DNA of 64,000 bases from positions 937,130 through 1,001,129 of the forward strand of contig NZ_RCNS01000003.1 of assembly GCF_009725995.1 (NCBI RefSeq), given 5' to 3'. The position numbers and the translations under genes are program-made. The stretch comes from Zobellia laminariae (GTDB lineage Bacteria; Bacteroidota; Bacteroidia; Flavobacteriales; Flavobacteriaceae). Below the pieces are notes generated by a model. That model had not been told where the DNA came from. It saw only the letters and a list, made by a program, of their open reading frames with translations, and did no database searches. Shown here one piece after another: positions 34,844 through 46,698 of the stretch (position 1 is the first letter of the stretch; each line of letters starts with the position of its first letter).

Positions 34844-35077
34844 ATGAAATCATATGAAGTTAAAATTTACTCAGGAAACCGCTTTACAGCTCAACGTATT
34901 GAAGAAAAATTAAACGAAGTTGGTATTAGTCCCATTATCAAGGACGCCTCTGAATCTGCACGTTTAGCTGGGTTTGCAGCCAATATTAATGGCGAGCTAG
35001 ATATTCATGTGCGTGAAGATGAAAAGGACAAAGCAATGATCATCGTCAGGGCCATAGCTGCACAGCAAAAAGATTAA
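34844..35077 (+). CDS. DUF2007 domain protein
   Basis: The 77-residue protein is a complete DUF2007 (putative signal-transducing) domain: YEVKIYSGNRFTAQRIEEKL, then IKDASESARLAGFA and ELDIHVREDEKDKAMII. Family members average about 70-80 residues, so the ATG at 34844 fits better than the in-frame ATG at 34787, whose extra 19 residues look like leader sequence. DUF2007 resembles a small ferredoxin-like regulatory fold. The next gene begins 70 bp downstream. Confidence 0.82.
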   Translation: MKSYEVKIYSGNRFTAQRIEEKLNEVGISPIIKDASESARLAGFAANINGELDIHVREDEKDKAMIIVRAIAAQQKD

Positions 35078-35147
35078 AAGCTTGTCGTTTACTGTATTCA
35101 GAATTACCTATTTTTATAGGCTACTTACCAATGAATACAAAACAACA

Positions 35148-38100
35148 ATGACAAACAAAACCAAACTCACCCGTTTATTAGCGTTATCGCTTCTTACCAC
35201 CCTATTCTGCGCTTGCGAGTCCAAGCCTAAAAAGCCAAAGGAAACCCCATTGGTTATTGTAGAAGACTCTCTTACGGAAGTAAGTAGAGCAAAGGAAATA
35301 CGTGAAGGCATAAGCCCTAAAATTGCAGATGGACTAGAATTAACACTATGGGCTTCAGATTCTTTAGCCCCTGACCCTATTGCCATGCAAATTGACGATG
35401 AGGGAAAAGTGTATCTCACGCGTACCAATCGTCAAAAAAATTCAGAGTTTGATATTAGAGGATATCAACATTGGATGACGGCTTCTATTTCTTTACAATC
35501 TGTTGAAGACCGCCGTGAGTTCTTACATGAAACATTCGCTCCTGAAAAAAGTGAGGAAAACGAATGGTTCCCAGATCTTAACGAAGATGGAAGTCATGAC
35601 TGGAAAGATTTGACTGTTGAAAAAGATGAAATCTGGATGCTGGAAGACAGCAACAATAATGGAATTGCAGACAAATCAACTCGAATTCTAGAAGACTTTA
35701 ATGAAGAAATCACCGATGTTGCTGGAGCACTTTTAGTACGTGAAGATGATGTGTTTGTGGGCGTAGGTCCGGATATGTGGCGTTTAACAGACACCAATGA
35801 TGACTTAATTTTAGATGATAAAACATCTATAGCCTATGGATTTGCGGTACATATTGGATTTGGTGCTCACGGCATGTCCGGAGCCATTGAAGGTCCTGAT
35901 GGTAAAATATATTGGGGAATTGGTGATATTGGTGCCAACCTTACTACTGTTGACGGCCAAAACCTGAAATATCCAAATCAAGGGGTTATTGTACGTTCCA
36001 ACCCTGATGGAAGCAATTTTGAAGTATTTGCTAGAGGATTGAGAAACACCCATGAATTTGTTTTTGATGCCTACGGAAATATTATTTCTTCCGATAATGA
36101 TGGTGACCATGCAGGAGAAAGCGAAAGACTTGTTCACTTAGTGGAAGGTTCCGATTCAGGTTGGCGTTCTAACTGGCAGTATGGTAAATACACAGACCCA
36201 AAAAACAACGATTATAAAGTTTGGATGGATGAAAAGCTATTCACACCCCGTTGGGAAGGCCAAGCCGCATACATTGTACCTCCTATTAAAAATTTCCATA
36301 ACGGCCCAACCGGAATGGCTTTTAACCCAGGTACAGCTTTAGGTAAGGATTGGCTCAATAAATTCTTTTTAGTAGAGTTTGTGGGCAACCCTGACCGATC
36401 TAACATTTGGGCTTTTGATTTAAAACCTAAAGGAGCTTCTTTTGAGCTGAATACGGATAAAAGTATCTTAAGTGGTGTTCTACCTACTGGAATTCAATTT
36501 GGTCCGGATGGTGCCATGTACGTTGCCGATTGGATTACCGGATGGGGTACTAAAAACTACGGTCGTGTTTGGAAACTAGATGTTAGCGATTCTAAGAATG
36601 ACCTGGAGAAAGAACGAAAAGAGACCGAACGCTTAATGACCTTGGACTATAAAGAGCAATCCACAGATGAGTTGGTAAAATTGCTTTCTTATGGTGATAT
36701 GCGTATTAGAAAGAAAGCTCAGTTTCAATTGGTGAAAAATGGCTCAAAAGGTTACAACGCACTTAAAGAAGTGGCTGCTAATAATGCAAATCAATTTGCA
36801 CGTATCCACGCTATTTGGGGTATTGGTCAGGTTGCAGATAAAGATGCCTCGGAAGCGGAGCCACTTGTGGCACTATTAGCTGATAGCGACCCTGAGATTA
36901 TCGCCCAGTCCGCTAAAATTTTAGGAGATGCAAATTATATTGATGCAGGAACAAAATTGATTCCGCTTTTAAAGCATGACAATTCGCGTGTAAAATTCTT
37001 TGCCGCTCAAGCTTTGGGTAGATTTAAAACCGAAGCTGCCGTTCAGCCTTTATTAGACTTTATCGTAGCAAACAATGACGATGATGTTTATTTAAGACAC
37101 GCTGCCGTTTTAGCGCTATCTAGAATTGGAAAAACTGAATCTATTACCACTTTAGCACACAATCCCAACCGAAGCTTGCGAATAGCCGCAGTTCTAGTTT
37201 TACGTAGACTTCAAGATTCTGCAGTTGCAGAATTTTTAAAAGACGAAGATGAGTATATTGTAACCGAAGCCGCCAGAGCTATTAATGATGATTGGTCTAT
37301 TGACGCTGCACTTCCTGCGCTTGCAGATTTGTTAACCGTAGAAAAATTTAATTCAGAACCTTTGTTGCGTAGGGCTATTAATGCCGCACTTCGTGTGGGA
37401 ACTGACAAAGAATTAGAAAACCTTATCGCTTTTGCTAAAGATAAAAATAGGTCTAATATACTAAGAGGTGAAGCTTTAGCCACCATTGGCACATGGGCAG
37501 AACCGTCTGTACTTGATAGAGTTGATGGCCGTTTCCGTGGAGAAATCAAAAGAGACCCCAATGTTGTAAAACAGAAAATTGAAAAAGATATTCCAGATTT
37601 TCTTGAGGATACGGATGTGGACATTATTATAGGTATCACCAACACCTTAGCCAACTTAGGAATCGATACACATAACGATGCTCTTTTTGCTATCATGAAA
37701 AAGAACAAGTCGCCAAAAGTAAGGTCTGAGGTTTTGCAAGCATTAGGAAAACTAAATTTTGATAAGGTTGAAACTGCCATGCAGTACGGTATGAAAGACG
37801 GAGATAAAGATGTGCGTACCACAGCTATTAGCCTAATGCCGAAAATGGACATATCCAAAGAGAACTTGCCTAACATCATCAAACCTATTTTCCAAAAAGG
37901 ATCAGTTCGTGAACAACAGCAATTGTTAAGTGTTTTAGGTGAGCTTCCCGTTGAAAAAAGTGGCGAGGTTTTAGAAGGGTTGATAAAGCAAGCCAGCGCA
38001 GAGCGCTTAAAGCAAAGTGTTATTCTAGACCTTATTGAAGCCGTAGAAGCAACCAAAGACGAAAACTTAATTGCGCAATTAAAGCCTTTAAAGGAAAACG

Positions 38101-38558
38101 GAAACTCCATGGACGCCTTTAAGGAAACCTTAGTTGGCGGTAATTCCAGAGACGGTAGAAATGTTTTCAATAAAAATCCAACTGCCCAATGTACCCGATG
38201 CCATGCTATTGGCAGCGCAGGTGGTGACGTTGGACCATCTCTGGAAAATATAGGAAATATTTTAAGTAGAGAACAAATCCTAGAAGCACTTATTGAGCCA
38301 AGCGCTAGATTGGCTCCAGGTTATGGTAGTGTTTCACTTACCCTAAAAGACGGGCAAGTAGTAAATGGTATTCTTGAGGCCGAAACTCACGAGGAACTTA
38401 CCTTAAGAACTTCTGAGGCAGAGCCTTTGGATATACCTATATCACGCATTGAGAAACGCGAAAATATGCCATCGGCTATGCCACCAATGGGTCGTTTGAT
38501 CTCAAAAAGAGAATTGCGAAACTTAATAGAATATCTTGCTAGTCTTAAAGAAGGCTAG
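35148..38558 (+). CDS. Large lipoprotein: beta-propeller dehydrogenase-like, HEAT repeats and cytochrome c domain
   Basis: The 1136-residue protein starts at ATG 35148 (an upstream in-frame TTG at 35082 adds no sensible sequence). It has a lipoprotein signal (TTLFCAC, Cys23) and an N-terminal membrane-bound-dehydrogenase-like beta-propeller to about residue 480 (GPDGKIYWGIGDIG, ARGLRNTHEFVFDAYG, PTGIQFGPDGAMYVADW). Armadillo/HEAT repeats run from about 500 to 990. A haem-binding domain of the planctomycete type follows, with CTRCH at about 1015-1019 and a late Met-rich loop (NMPSAMPPMG). Such proteins are thought to oxidise sugars or alcohols; the substrate here is unknown. Confidence 0.88.
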   Translation: MTNKTKLTRLLALSLLTTLFCACESKPKKPKETPLVIVEDSLTEVSRAKEIREGISPKIADGLELTLWASDSLAPDPIAMQIDDEGKVYLTRTNRQKNSEFDIRGYQHWMTASISLQSVEDRREFLHETFAPEKSEENEWFPDLNEDGSHDWKDLTVEKDEIWMLEDSNNNGIADKSTRILEDFNEEITDVAGALLVREDDVFVGVGPDMWRLTDTNDDLILDDKTSIAYGFAVHIGFGAHGMSGAIEGPDGKIYWGIGDIGANLTTVDGQNLKYPNQGVIVRSNPDGSNFEVFARGLRNTHEFVFDAYGNIISSDNDGDHAGESERLVHLVEGSDSGWRSNWQYGKYTDPKNNDYKVWMDEKLFTPRWEGQAAYIVPPIKNFHNGPTGMAFNPGTALGKDWLNKFFLVEFVGNPDRSNIWAFDLKPKGASFELNTDKSILSGVLPTGIQFGPDGAMYVADWITGWGTKNYGRVWKLDVSDSKNDLEKERKETERLMTLDYKEQSTDELVKLLSYGDMRIRKKAQFQLVKNGSKGYNALKEVAANNANQFARIHAIWGIGQVADKDASEAEPLVALLADSDPEIIAQSAKILGDANYIDAGTKLIPLLKHDNSRVKFFAAQALGRFKTEAAVQPLLDFIVANNDDDVYLRHAAVLALSRIGKTESITTLAHNPNRSLRIAAVLVLRRLQDSAVAEFLKDEDEYIVTEAARAINDDWSIDAALPALADLLTVEKFNSEPLLRRAINAALRVGTDKELENLIAFAKDKNRSNILRGEALATIGTWAEPSVLDRVDGRFRGEIKRDPNVVKQKIEKDIPDFLEDTDVDIIIGITNTLANLGIDTHNDALFAIMKKNKSPKVRSEVLQALGKLNFDKVETAMQYGMKDGDKDVRTTAISLMPKMDISKENLPNIIKPIFQKGSVREQQQLLSVLGELPVEKSGEVLEGLIKQASAERLKQSVILDLIEAVEATKDENLIAQLKPLKENGNSMDAFKETLVGGNSRDGRNVFNKNPTAQCTRCHAIGSAGGDVGPSLENIGNILSREQILEALIEPSARLAPGYGSVSLTLKDGQVVNGILEAETHEELTLRTSEAEPLDIPISRIEKRENMPSAMPPMGRLISKRELRNLIEYLASLKEG

Positions 38559-38570
38559 ACAGAAAACAAC

Positions 38571-38604
38571 AAAAAAGCCCTCCATAATGGAGGGCTTTTT
38601 TTTT
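38571..38604. terminator. Bidirectional intrinsic terminator
   Basis: A near-perfect 14-bp stem (38571-38584 with 38588-38601) around a 3-nt loop has A/T tracts at both ends. It can end both the cytochrome/HEAT gene and the convergent FabK/NMO gene. Confidence 0.9.
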
Positions 38605-38623
38605 ATTTTATATCATTTGTAAA

Positions 38624-39565
38624 TTATAAAGAAGCAACTTTCTTCTTTGCAACTTCAAATTCTGTTATCATATCATTTACAATACTTGCTGCTGGCTTAA
38701 TGGTATGAATAAGCGATGCTACTTGACCAATTTCAAGCTCACCCTCTTCCATATCACCTTCAAAAATACCTCGCTTGGCACGAGCCCTTCCCAATAAAGA
38801 AATCAAATCTTCTTTTGAAGCACCATTAGCATAGGCAGTCTGAACATCTTGATAAAACTTATTTTTTATTAATCGAACAGGAGCCAATTCTTTTAAAGTA
38901 AGCTGGGTATCACCCTCACCTGCTTCTACTACTTTTTGTTTAAATAGCGGATGTGAAGATGCCTCATCACTAGCCACAAAACGACTACCTACTTGCACTC
39001 CATCCGCACCTAAAATTATAGTAGCGAGCATGGCTGCACCGGTTGCTATTCCCCCTGCAGCAATTATGGGAATATCTAATTTTTCCTTAACCGCAGGAAT
39101 TAAAGTAAGCGTAGTAGTTTCATCTCGTCCATTATGACCACCCGCTTCAAAACCTTCCGCAACTATAGCGTCTACTCCGGCCTCTTGAGACTTTATAGCA
39201 AACTTTAAGCTACTGACTACATGAACTACTATAATTCCTTTTTCCTGTAAATAAGAAGTCCATGTTTTTGGATTTCCTGCGGAAGTAAAAACAATTTTCA
39301 CCCCTAACTCTACAATTATTTCCATCAATTTATCCAAATCAGGATAAAGCATGGGTACGTTTACTCCAAAAGGTTTATCGGTTGCTTGCTGACATTTTTG
39401 AATATGCTCGCGCAATACTTGAGGATACATGCTACCTGCACCAATCAATCCCAAGCCTCCTGCATTGGAGACAGCAGAAGCTAAGCGCCAACCGCTGGTC
39501 CAAATCATACCTGCTTGAACAATAGGATATTTTATTCCGAAGAGCTCTGTTATTCTATTTTGCAT
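38624..39565 (-). CDS. Nitronate monooxygenase / enoyl-ACP reductase II (FabK)-like FMN protein
   Basis: The 313-residue TIM-barrel flavoprotein has the family N-terminus (FGIKYPIVQAGMIWTSGWRL), an FMN-binding glycine-rich loop IIAAGGIATGAAM (about 165-177), the AEGFEAGGHNG segment (about 138-148) with the catalytic His, and GADGVQVGSRFVAS. NMO and FabK share this fold and motifs, so the call stays at family level. No fatty-acid genes are adjacent. It lies 27 bp downstream of mnmA in the same direction, so they may be co-transcribed. Confidence 0.85.
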   Translation of the reverse strand: MQNRITELFGIKYPIVQAGMIWTSGWRLASAVSNAGGLGLIGAGSMYPQVLREHIQKCQQATDKPFGVNVPMLYPDLDKLMEIIVELGVKIVFTSAGNPKTWTSYLQEKGIIVVHVVSSLKFAIKSQEAGVDAIVAEGFEAGGHNGRDETTTLTLIPAVKEKLDIPIIAAGGIATGAAMLATIILGADGVQVGSRFVASDEASSHPLFKQKVVEAGEGDTQLTLKELAPVRLIKNKFYQDVQTAYANGASKEDLISLLGRARAKRGIFEGDMEEGELEIGQVASLIHTIKPAASIVNDMITEFEVAKKKVASL

Positions 39566-39592
39566 GGATTGAATATATTGAAAAACTCCCTA

Positions 39593-40783
39593 TTAAGAAA
39601 TTACACCAGAGCCAATAAGTTCATCGCCAAGGTACCATGCAGCAAACTGACCTTCCGTTATAGCCGATTGTTTTTCCTCAAAATCAACGTACAATCCACC
39701 AGCAACTTTATAAATAGTAGCTTTTTGCAATGACTGGCGATATCTAATACGTGCCATTACTTCAAGAGTTTCATCTTCCTTCAACGCTAAATCCCTCCGT
39801 ACCCAATGTAACTCTTCATCCGTAATAAAAAGCGTTCTTCGGTACAAACCTGGATGCGATTTACCCTGACCCGTATAGATTACATTTTCATGAACGTCCG
39901 TATCAATAACGAACAACGGTTCTTTGGTACCTCCTACATCAAGTCCTTTTCGTTGCCCTTTGGTAAAATAATGTGCTCCTTGGTGGTCACCCACTACTTT
40001 TCCATCTTCAACATGATAGACTGGTTTTTCAGCGTAAAAAGATAACTCTGCTTGCTTATTTTTAAATTGAGGTAATTCTTTTTGATATTGAGAAACATCA
40101 GAAGGGACCTCAACAATTACTCCTTTTTTAGGTTTTAACTTTTGCTGAAGAAATTCAGGCAAACGTACTTTTCCAATAAAACAAAGCCCCTGAGAATCCT
40201 TTTTATCTGCGGTAATTAAGTCATTATCCGCAGCAATTTGGCGTACTTCTGGTTTATTCAAATGCCCAATAGGGAACAACGTTTTTGACAATTGCTCCTG
40301 TGAAAGCTGACAAAGAAAATACGACTGGTCCTTGTTATCATCCCTACCCGCTAAAAGCTGAAAGGTTTCAGAACCATCATCATTCTTAATCGTTCCTTTT
40401 CTACAATAGTGACCCGTTGCTACGTAATCTGCACCCAATTGCAAGGCAATATCCATAAAAACATCAAACTTGATTTCGCGATTACAAAGCACATCAGGAT
40501 TAGGGGTACGTCCTCTTTCGTATTCCGCGAACATATAATCTACAATCCGTTCTTTATACTGAACACTTAAATCTACGGTCTGGAAAGGTATACCCAACTT
40601 CTCGGCCACAATTAGAGCATCATTACTATCTTCCAACCACGGGCACTCTTCTGAAATAGTTACCGAGTCATCATGCCAATTCTTCATAAACAAGCCTATT
40701 ACCTCATACCCTTGTTCTTTTAAAAGGTATGCGGTTACACTTGAATCCACTCCTCCTGAGAGGCCTACAACTACTTTTTTCAT
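39593..40783 (-). CDS. mnmA: tRNA-specific 2-thiouridylase MnmA
   Basis: The 396-residue protein starts at [15 protein letters not shown] (ATG 40783); an in-frame extension to 40852 has no MnmA character. The SGGVDSS PP-loop (8-14) binds ATP. The two catalytic cysteines lie in [13 protein letters not shown] and GLCFIGKV. It adds sulfur to U34 of tRNA-Lys, -Glu and -Gln. An unusually long insert is not seen; length fits the family. A TAnnTTTG box sits 17 nt upstream. The FMN-protein gene follows 27 bp on. Confidence 0.96.
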   Translation of the reverse strand: MKKVVVGLSGGVDSSVTAYLLKEQGYEVIGLFMKNWHDDSVTISEECPWLEDSNDALIVAEKLGIPFQTVDLSVQYKERIVDYMFAEYERGRTPNPDVLCNREIKFDVFMDIALQLGADYVATGHYCRKGTIKNDDGSETFQLLAGRDDNKDQSYFLCQLSQEQLSKTLFPIGHLNKPEVRQIAADNDLITADKKDSQGLCFIGKVRLPEFLQQKLKPKKGVIVEVPSDVSQYQKELPQFKNKQAELSFYAEKPVYHVEDGKVVGDHQGAHYFTKGQRKGLDVGGTKEPLFVIDTDVHENVIYTGQGKSHPGLYRRTLFITDEELHWVRRDLALKEDETLEVMARIRYRQSLQKATIYKVAGGLYVDFEEKQSAITEGQFAAWYLGDELIGSGVIS

Positions 40784-40800
40784 GCTCAATAATAAGATTG

Positions 40801-40808
40801 CAAAATTA
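40801..40808 (-). promoter_or_regulatory. Promoter -7 box for mnmA
   Basis: TAATTTTG on the minus strand fits TAnnTTTG and lies 17 nt upstream of the mnmA ATG. Confidence 0.4.
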
Positions 40809-40906
40809 GTCAATAAACACGGATTGTACCTTTTCAAATACAATTTTAGCATTTCCTTAAAACCAAAAGTGTTTAACTTTTTTTACAAAAGGGTTAAACA
40901 AAATGA

Positions 40907-40914
40907 TATTTTTG
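40907..40914 (+). promoter_or_regulatory. Promoter -7 box for the fasciclin gene
   Basis: TATTTTTG fits TAnnTTTG, 94 nt upstream of the fasciclin ATG. TTTA at 40881-40884 is a weak -33 candidate 22 nt away. Confidence 0.42.
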
Positions 40915-41008
40915 TTATAAATTGCTTCAGATTTAACTTAGAGAAGTGGTTTAGAATGGTTCCATTTTCCGTTCTACCCATTAAATATGAACAATTAATA
41001 TATGTATT

Positions 41009-42370
41009 ATGATTCTCAACAATTTTAAAGGTATTTTACCCCTAGCTCTAGCTTCCATTTTTTTCGTGTCATGTAGTGATGATGACAATGCTCCAGAAAT
41101 TCCAATGGAAACTGAGACCGATATTGTAGATATCGCTATGACTGATTCTAACTTATCCATATTAGTAGAAGCCCTGGACGAGGCTGATTTAGTTTCTACA
41201 CTACAAGGAACTGGTCCTTTTACTGTATTCGCTCCTACTAATACTGCTTTTCAAGCTTTTCTAACGGAAAATAATTTTGCTTCTTTAGACGACATTCCTG
41301 AAGAAACCTTAAAGCAAGTACTATTAAATCATGTTGTTAGTGGCAACGTAAAAGCCGCAGATTTAGAAACTACATATTATAGCTCATCTTCCACAGCTGG
41401 TGTTGATGGAAAAAACTTAAGTTTATATGTAAACACTGCAGACGGTGTAACTATTAACGGTTCTGCTGTATCTACCGCAGATATTGAAGCTTCTAACGGA
41501 ACTATTCATGTTGTGGACAAGGTAATAGGTTTACCAAATGTGGTTAATCATGCTACCTACAATAGCGCTTTTACTTCATTGGTGGGCGCATTGACAACGG
41601 ACGGCAATACAGTTTTTACCGATTTACTAAGTGATGCCGAACAGAAGTTTACTGTGTTCGCTCCTACTAACGATGCTTTTACTGCATTTGAAAATCCTAA
41701 TGAAAACGAATTGAACAGCATTCTTGCTAATCATGTAATTGCAAGAGCAGTTTTAGCAGCAAGCGATTTAAGTAATAGCTATGCGAATACAGCAGCTGCA
41801 AACGCAGATGGTGACAACCTAAGTATATATGTAAATACAGATGATGGTGTAACATTAAATGGTACTAGCAAAGTTATTATTGCAGATGTAGTAACTACTA
41901 ATGGTATTATACATGCAGTAGATACGGTAATTGACTTACCTACTGTTGTTACGTTTGCTACTGCTGACAGTGAAAACTTTTCATCTTTAGTTGGTGCACT
42001 TACTACAGAAGGACAACCTGATTTTGTATCTATTTTAAGCTCTACCACTGAAAATAATCCTTTTACAGTTTTTGCTCCAATAAATAGTGCTTTTGCAGCA
42101 TTGACAGAAGTACCTGCCGGAGAAGATTTAACTGCGGTTCTTACACATCATGTAATTGCTGAAGCTAATATTGTTTCTGGAGATTTAAGTGATGGATTGG
42201 TTTCTCCCGCAACATTACAAGGTGATGCATTGACATTTACAGCTTCTAATGAAACTTTCGTAATTACAGATGGAGCTGGAAATACAGGAATTGCAATTGT
42301 TAAAGCTGATGTTCAAGCTATAAACGGAGTAATTCATGCTATAGATACCGTTCTTATTCCGAGTAACTAG
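41009..42370 (+). CDS. Triple FAS1 (fasciclin) domain lipoprotein
   Basis: The 453-residue lipoprotein (LASIFFVSC, Cys22) has three FAS1 domains at about 38-175, 180-310 and 315-452. Each has the H1 block (FTVFAPTNTAF, FTVFAPTNDAF, FTVFAPINSAF) and the H2 block ending in NGTIHVVDKVI, NGIIHAVDTVI and NGVIHAIDTVL. FAS1 proteins mediate adhesion to surfaces or other cells; in Flavobacteria they are usually exposed lipoproteins. A short acidic linker (SDDDNAPEIPMETETD) separates the lipid anchor from the first domain. It has its own promoter box and a strong terminator. Confidence 0.94.
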   Translation: MILNNFKGILPLALASIFFVSCSDDDNAPEIPMETETDIVDIAMTDSNLSILVEALDEADLVSTLQGTGPFTVFAPTNTAFQAFLTENNFASLDDIPEETLKQVLLNHVVSGNVKAADLETTYYSSSSTAGVDGKNLSLYVNTADGVTINGSAVSTADIEASNGTIHVVDKVIGLPNVVNHATYNSAFTSLVGALTTDGNTVFTDLLSDAEQKFTVFAPTNDAFTAFENPNENELNSILANHVIARAVLAASDLSNSYANTAAANADGDNLSIYVNTDDGVTLNGTSKVIIADVVTTNGIIHAVDTVIDLPTVVTFATADSENFSSLVGALTTEGQPDFVSILSSTTENNPFTVFAPINSAFAALTEVPAGEDLTAVLTHHVIAEANIVSGDLSDGLVSPATLQGDALTFTASNETFVITDGAGNTGIAIVKADVQAINGVIHAIDTVLIPSN

Positions 42371-42403
42371 CAGTTATAAATTAAAACATATTTATCACAC
42401 AAG

Positions 42404-42440
42404 TGGCCGCTAAATTTAGCGGCCATTTTCTTTTTTTTAT
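42404..42440 (+). terminator. Terminator of the fasciclin gene
   Basis: TGGCCGCTA (42404-42412) and TAGCGGCCA (42417-42425) are perfect arms around AATT. TTTTCTTTTTTTT follows. Confidence 0.9.
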
Positions 42441-42701
42441 TTATAATATATAATTGATTTTTAATGATATACCGTAAAATTGCATAAATCAAACAGCGTA
42501 TTTCAACGGATAAAAATTAGCTGTTTATCCTTATAAAAATTCAAATTTTACAATGCTCTATTTAAAGCAATAATTACCAAACAACATAGCTGCCCAAGTT
42601 AGCATACAAAAAAGAGCACTTGACAACTCTCTTTTTTTTAAAGCTTGGTTAAGTTGCATCTTTACAATCCCAAATCTTACCAAACCAACCTAACTAATGC
42701 A

Positions 42702-42733
42702 AAAAACCCTGACAGATATCTGTCAGGGTTTTT
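42702..42733. terminator. Bidirectional terminator, mainly for yidC
   Basis: A perfect palindrome (CCCTGACAGAT and ATCTGTCAGGG) with flanking A and T tracts. It sits 34 bp downstream of the yidC stop on the minus strand. Confidence 0.88.
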
Positions 42734-42766
42734 ATTTACTTTGAACTCTATATAATTTTAGACTTC

Positions 42767-44620
42767 TTATTTCTTGTTTATTTTTTTCTGATCTTCAGCC
42801 TGTTCCATCATCTCGCGCATCTTTTTCTGAAACTTATTCTCTTTCTTAGGCTTTTTCTTGTTCTCCTGTATCTGAGCATGAATTTTCTTATCGTCCAAGA
42901 TAAAATTCTTGATTACTAACATAATACCAATAGTAATCATGTTAGATACAAAGTAGTACAAACTAAGTCCACTTGCATAGTTATTAAAGAAAAACAACAT
43001 CATTAGCGGCATTAGATACATGATAAATTTCATGTTAGGCATACCTGGCTGTTGTGGCATGTTCTGACCTGTAGTCATCGTCATATAAAAGAATATAGCG
43101 ATAGAAGCCAAAATTGGAAATAAACTCACGTGATCTCCATAAAATGGAATATGAAAAGGCAAGTTAGCAACAACATCATATGATGATAAATCATCTGCCC
43201 ATAAAAAAGATTTCTGACGCAATGCAAAAGAAGTTGGGAAGAACATGAACAATGCATAGAAAATTGGCATCTGCAATACAGCAGGAATACAGCCACTCAT
43301 AGGACTTACACCAGCTTTACCATATAGTTTCATGGTTTCTTGCTGCTTTTTCATAGCATTATCCTTATACTTCTCTCCTAACTCTGCAAGTTCAGGTTTT
43401 AGAACCTTCATCTTAGCTTGAGACAAATATGACTTATAAGTTACAGGTGACATTGCCAATCTAACTAAAACGGTCATAGCAACAATAGCCCAACCAAATG
43501 GTAAGACAGAACTTAAAAAGGAATAGAAAGGATTAAATAAATAACGGTTTAACCAACCGAAAATACCCCATCCAAAAGGAATAGAATCATCAAGACCCAA
43601 CTCTTTATATTGGCTCAACACCTTTATATCCGTAGGACCATAATACCAGTGCATATTTTGCGCCAATTCACCTCCTGTTAATTCTAAAGGCATTGTTGCA
43701 CCAAATAATTTGGTGAATTTGGTATCTTTACTTTCTTCTTCAACTAAATTCTTAGAAGTAAGCTCTGCAGTCTTAAAGTTAGTTTTGCCAACTAACATAG
43801 AACTAAAAAAGTGTTGTCTGTATGATAACCACTTTACATCTTCTTCTTTTTCATCATCATCACTAGCCAGCGATAGGTAGCTAATCTTACCATCTTCATG
43901 GCTATAAGTCAGCTCCGTGTATTTGTTCTCGTACTCTACACTTTTATTGTGACGTATACCTTTTAGGTCCCATTCTAAATCTACAGGTCTACTACTGTCT
44001 ATAATACCACTTAGTCCTTGCGAACGTATAGTAAAATCTACAAGGTATTCTCCTTCTTTCATTTCATAACGGTACTCCAAAAAGTTGTTCGGACCCGCTT
44101 TGGCTTTCATTGAAAGTACCTTGCTCCCATTATTTTCGGTTAAAGACGGCTCAAAATAAAGATCTTTAGTATTTAGAACTCTATTATCCGAAGTCGTAAA
44201 GTTTACACCAAAAGAAGCATTGCCATCATGTATCAAGTAAACAGGAATAGAATCATATGTATGATACTGCTTCATACGCGCCTCTACTATCTGACCACCT
44301 TTATTACTAATCTCAAGAGAAACTAGTTCGTTCTCTAATTTAGTAATCTTATCAGATGGCTGCGTGAAACCAAAAGCACCTATTTTACCTTGATAATTAG
44401 CAACTGCAGTAGAATCTTGAAGATTAACTACTGGAGATTGTTCAACATTTTCAGATGGTAAGACCTCTTTGCTTTCCTCTTTTACAACCTGCTCTTGTTT
44501 TGCCTTTTCAGCAGCTTGCTCTTCTGGAGTGGGCTGATTCTGATAAAACATAAATATCAATATTCCAAAAATCAGTACAAAACCGACTATAGAATTTATA
44601 TCTACTTTCTTTTCTTCCAT
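42767..44620 (-). CDS. yidC: Membrane protein insertase YidC
   Basis: The 617-residue protein has an N-terminal transmembrane helix (about 10-25), a large periplasmic beta-domain (about 75-350) and the conserved C-terminal insertase core with five transmembrane helices (SYLSQAKMKVLKPELAELGE loop; SPMSGCIPAVLQMPIFYALF; FIMYLMPLMMLFFFNNYASG). A basic C-terminal tail is Lys-rich (KKKPKKENKFQKKM). It inserts inner-membrane proteins, alone or with SecYEG. It follows pyrG by 119 bp, a gene order I recall as common in Bacteroidota. Confidence 0.97.
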   Translation of the reverse strand: MEEKKVDINSIVGFVLIFGILIFMFYQNQPTPEEQAAEKAKQEQVVKEESKEVLPSENVEQSPVVNLQDSTAVANYQGKIGAFGFTQPSDKITKLENELVSLEISNKGGQIVEARMKQYHTYDSIPVYLIHDGNASFGVNFTTSDNRVLNTKDLYFEPSLTENNGSKVLSMKAKAGPNNFLEYRYEMKEGEYLVDFTIRSQGLSGIIDSSRPVDLEWDLKGIRHNKSVEYENKYTELTYSHEDGKISYLSLASDDDEKEEDVKWLSYRQHFFSSMLVGKTNFKTAELTSKNLVEEESKDTKFTKLFGATMPLELTGGELAQNMHWYYGPTDIKVLSQYKELGLDDSIPFGWGIFGWLNRYLFNPFYSFLSSVLPFGWAIVAMTVLVRLAMSPVTYKSYLSQAKMKVLKPELAELGEKYKDNAMKKQQETMKLYGKAGVSPMSGCIPAVLQMPIFYALFMFFPTSFALRQKSFLWADDLSSYDVVANLPFHIPFYGDHVSLFPILASIAIFFYMTMTTGQNMPQQPGMPNMKFIMYLMPLMMLFFFNNYASGLSLYYFVSNMITIGIMLVIKNFILDDKKIHAQIQENKKKPKKENKFQKKMREMMEQAEDQKKINKK

Positions 44621-44694
44621 CTAAATAATTGTTATTAAACCGATTGCTTCAAAATCAAATCAGTCATGTACAGGGGTTTGGTTCAGTCAATTAG

Positions 44695-44702
44695 CAAATA
44701 TA
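44695..44702 (-). promoter_or_regulatory. Possible promoter -7 box for yidC
   Basis: TATATTTG on the minus strand fits TAnnTTTG, 74 nt upstream of yidC in the pyrG-yidC gap. Confidence 0.35.
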
Positions 44703-44739
44703 TGTCCAATTGTACAGATTATGCCAGAATGGCATTATT

Positions 44740-46648
<1,909 letters not shown>

Positions 46649-46698
46649 TATTAAATCTAAATATTTTATCTTTATTTCCGCCTAATAGCCAAAAAATT

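Larger units (their letters stand above)
42371..42766. other. Intergenic region between the fasciclin and yidC genes
   Basis: This 396-bp region lies between convergent genes. It carries the fasciclin terminator (42404-42425), a weaker hairpin followed by T (42608-42639) and the yidC terminator (42702-42733). No reading frame of note. The middle hairpin has no gene of its own, so a small RNA ending there is possible. Confidence 0.5.

Noticed and set aside
37211..38170. 319-codon minus-strand frame
   Set aside because: It is antisense to the HEAT/cytochrome region of a well-supported gene and shows Ser/Lys-rich shadow composition.
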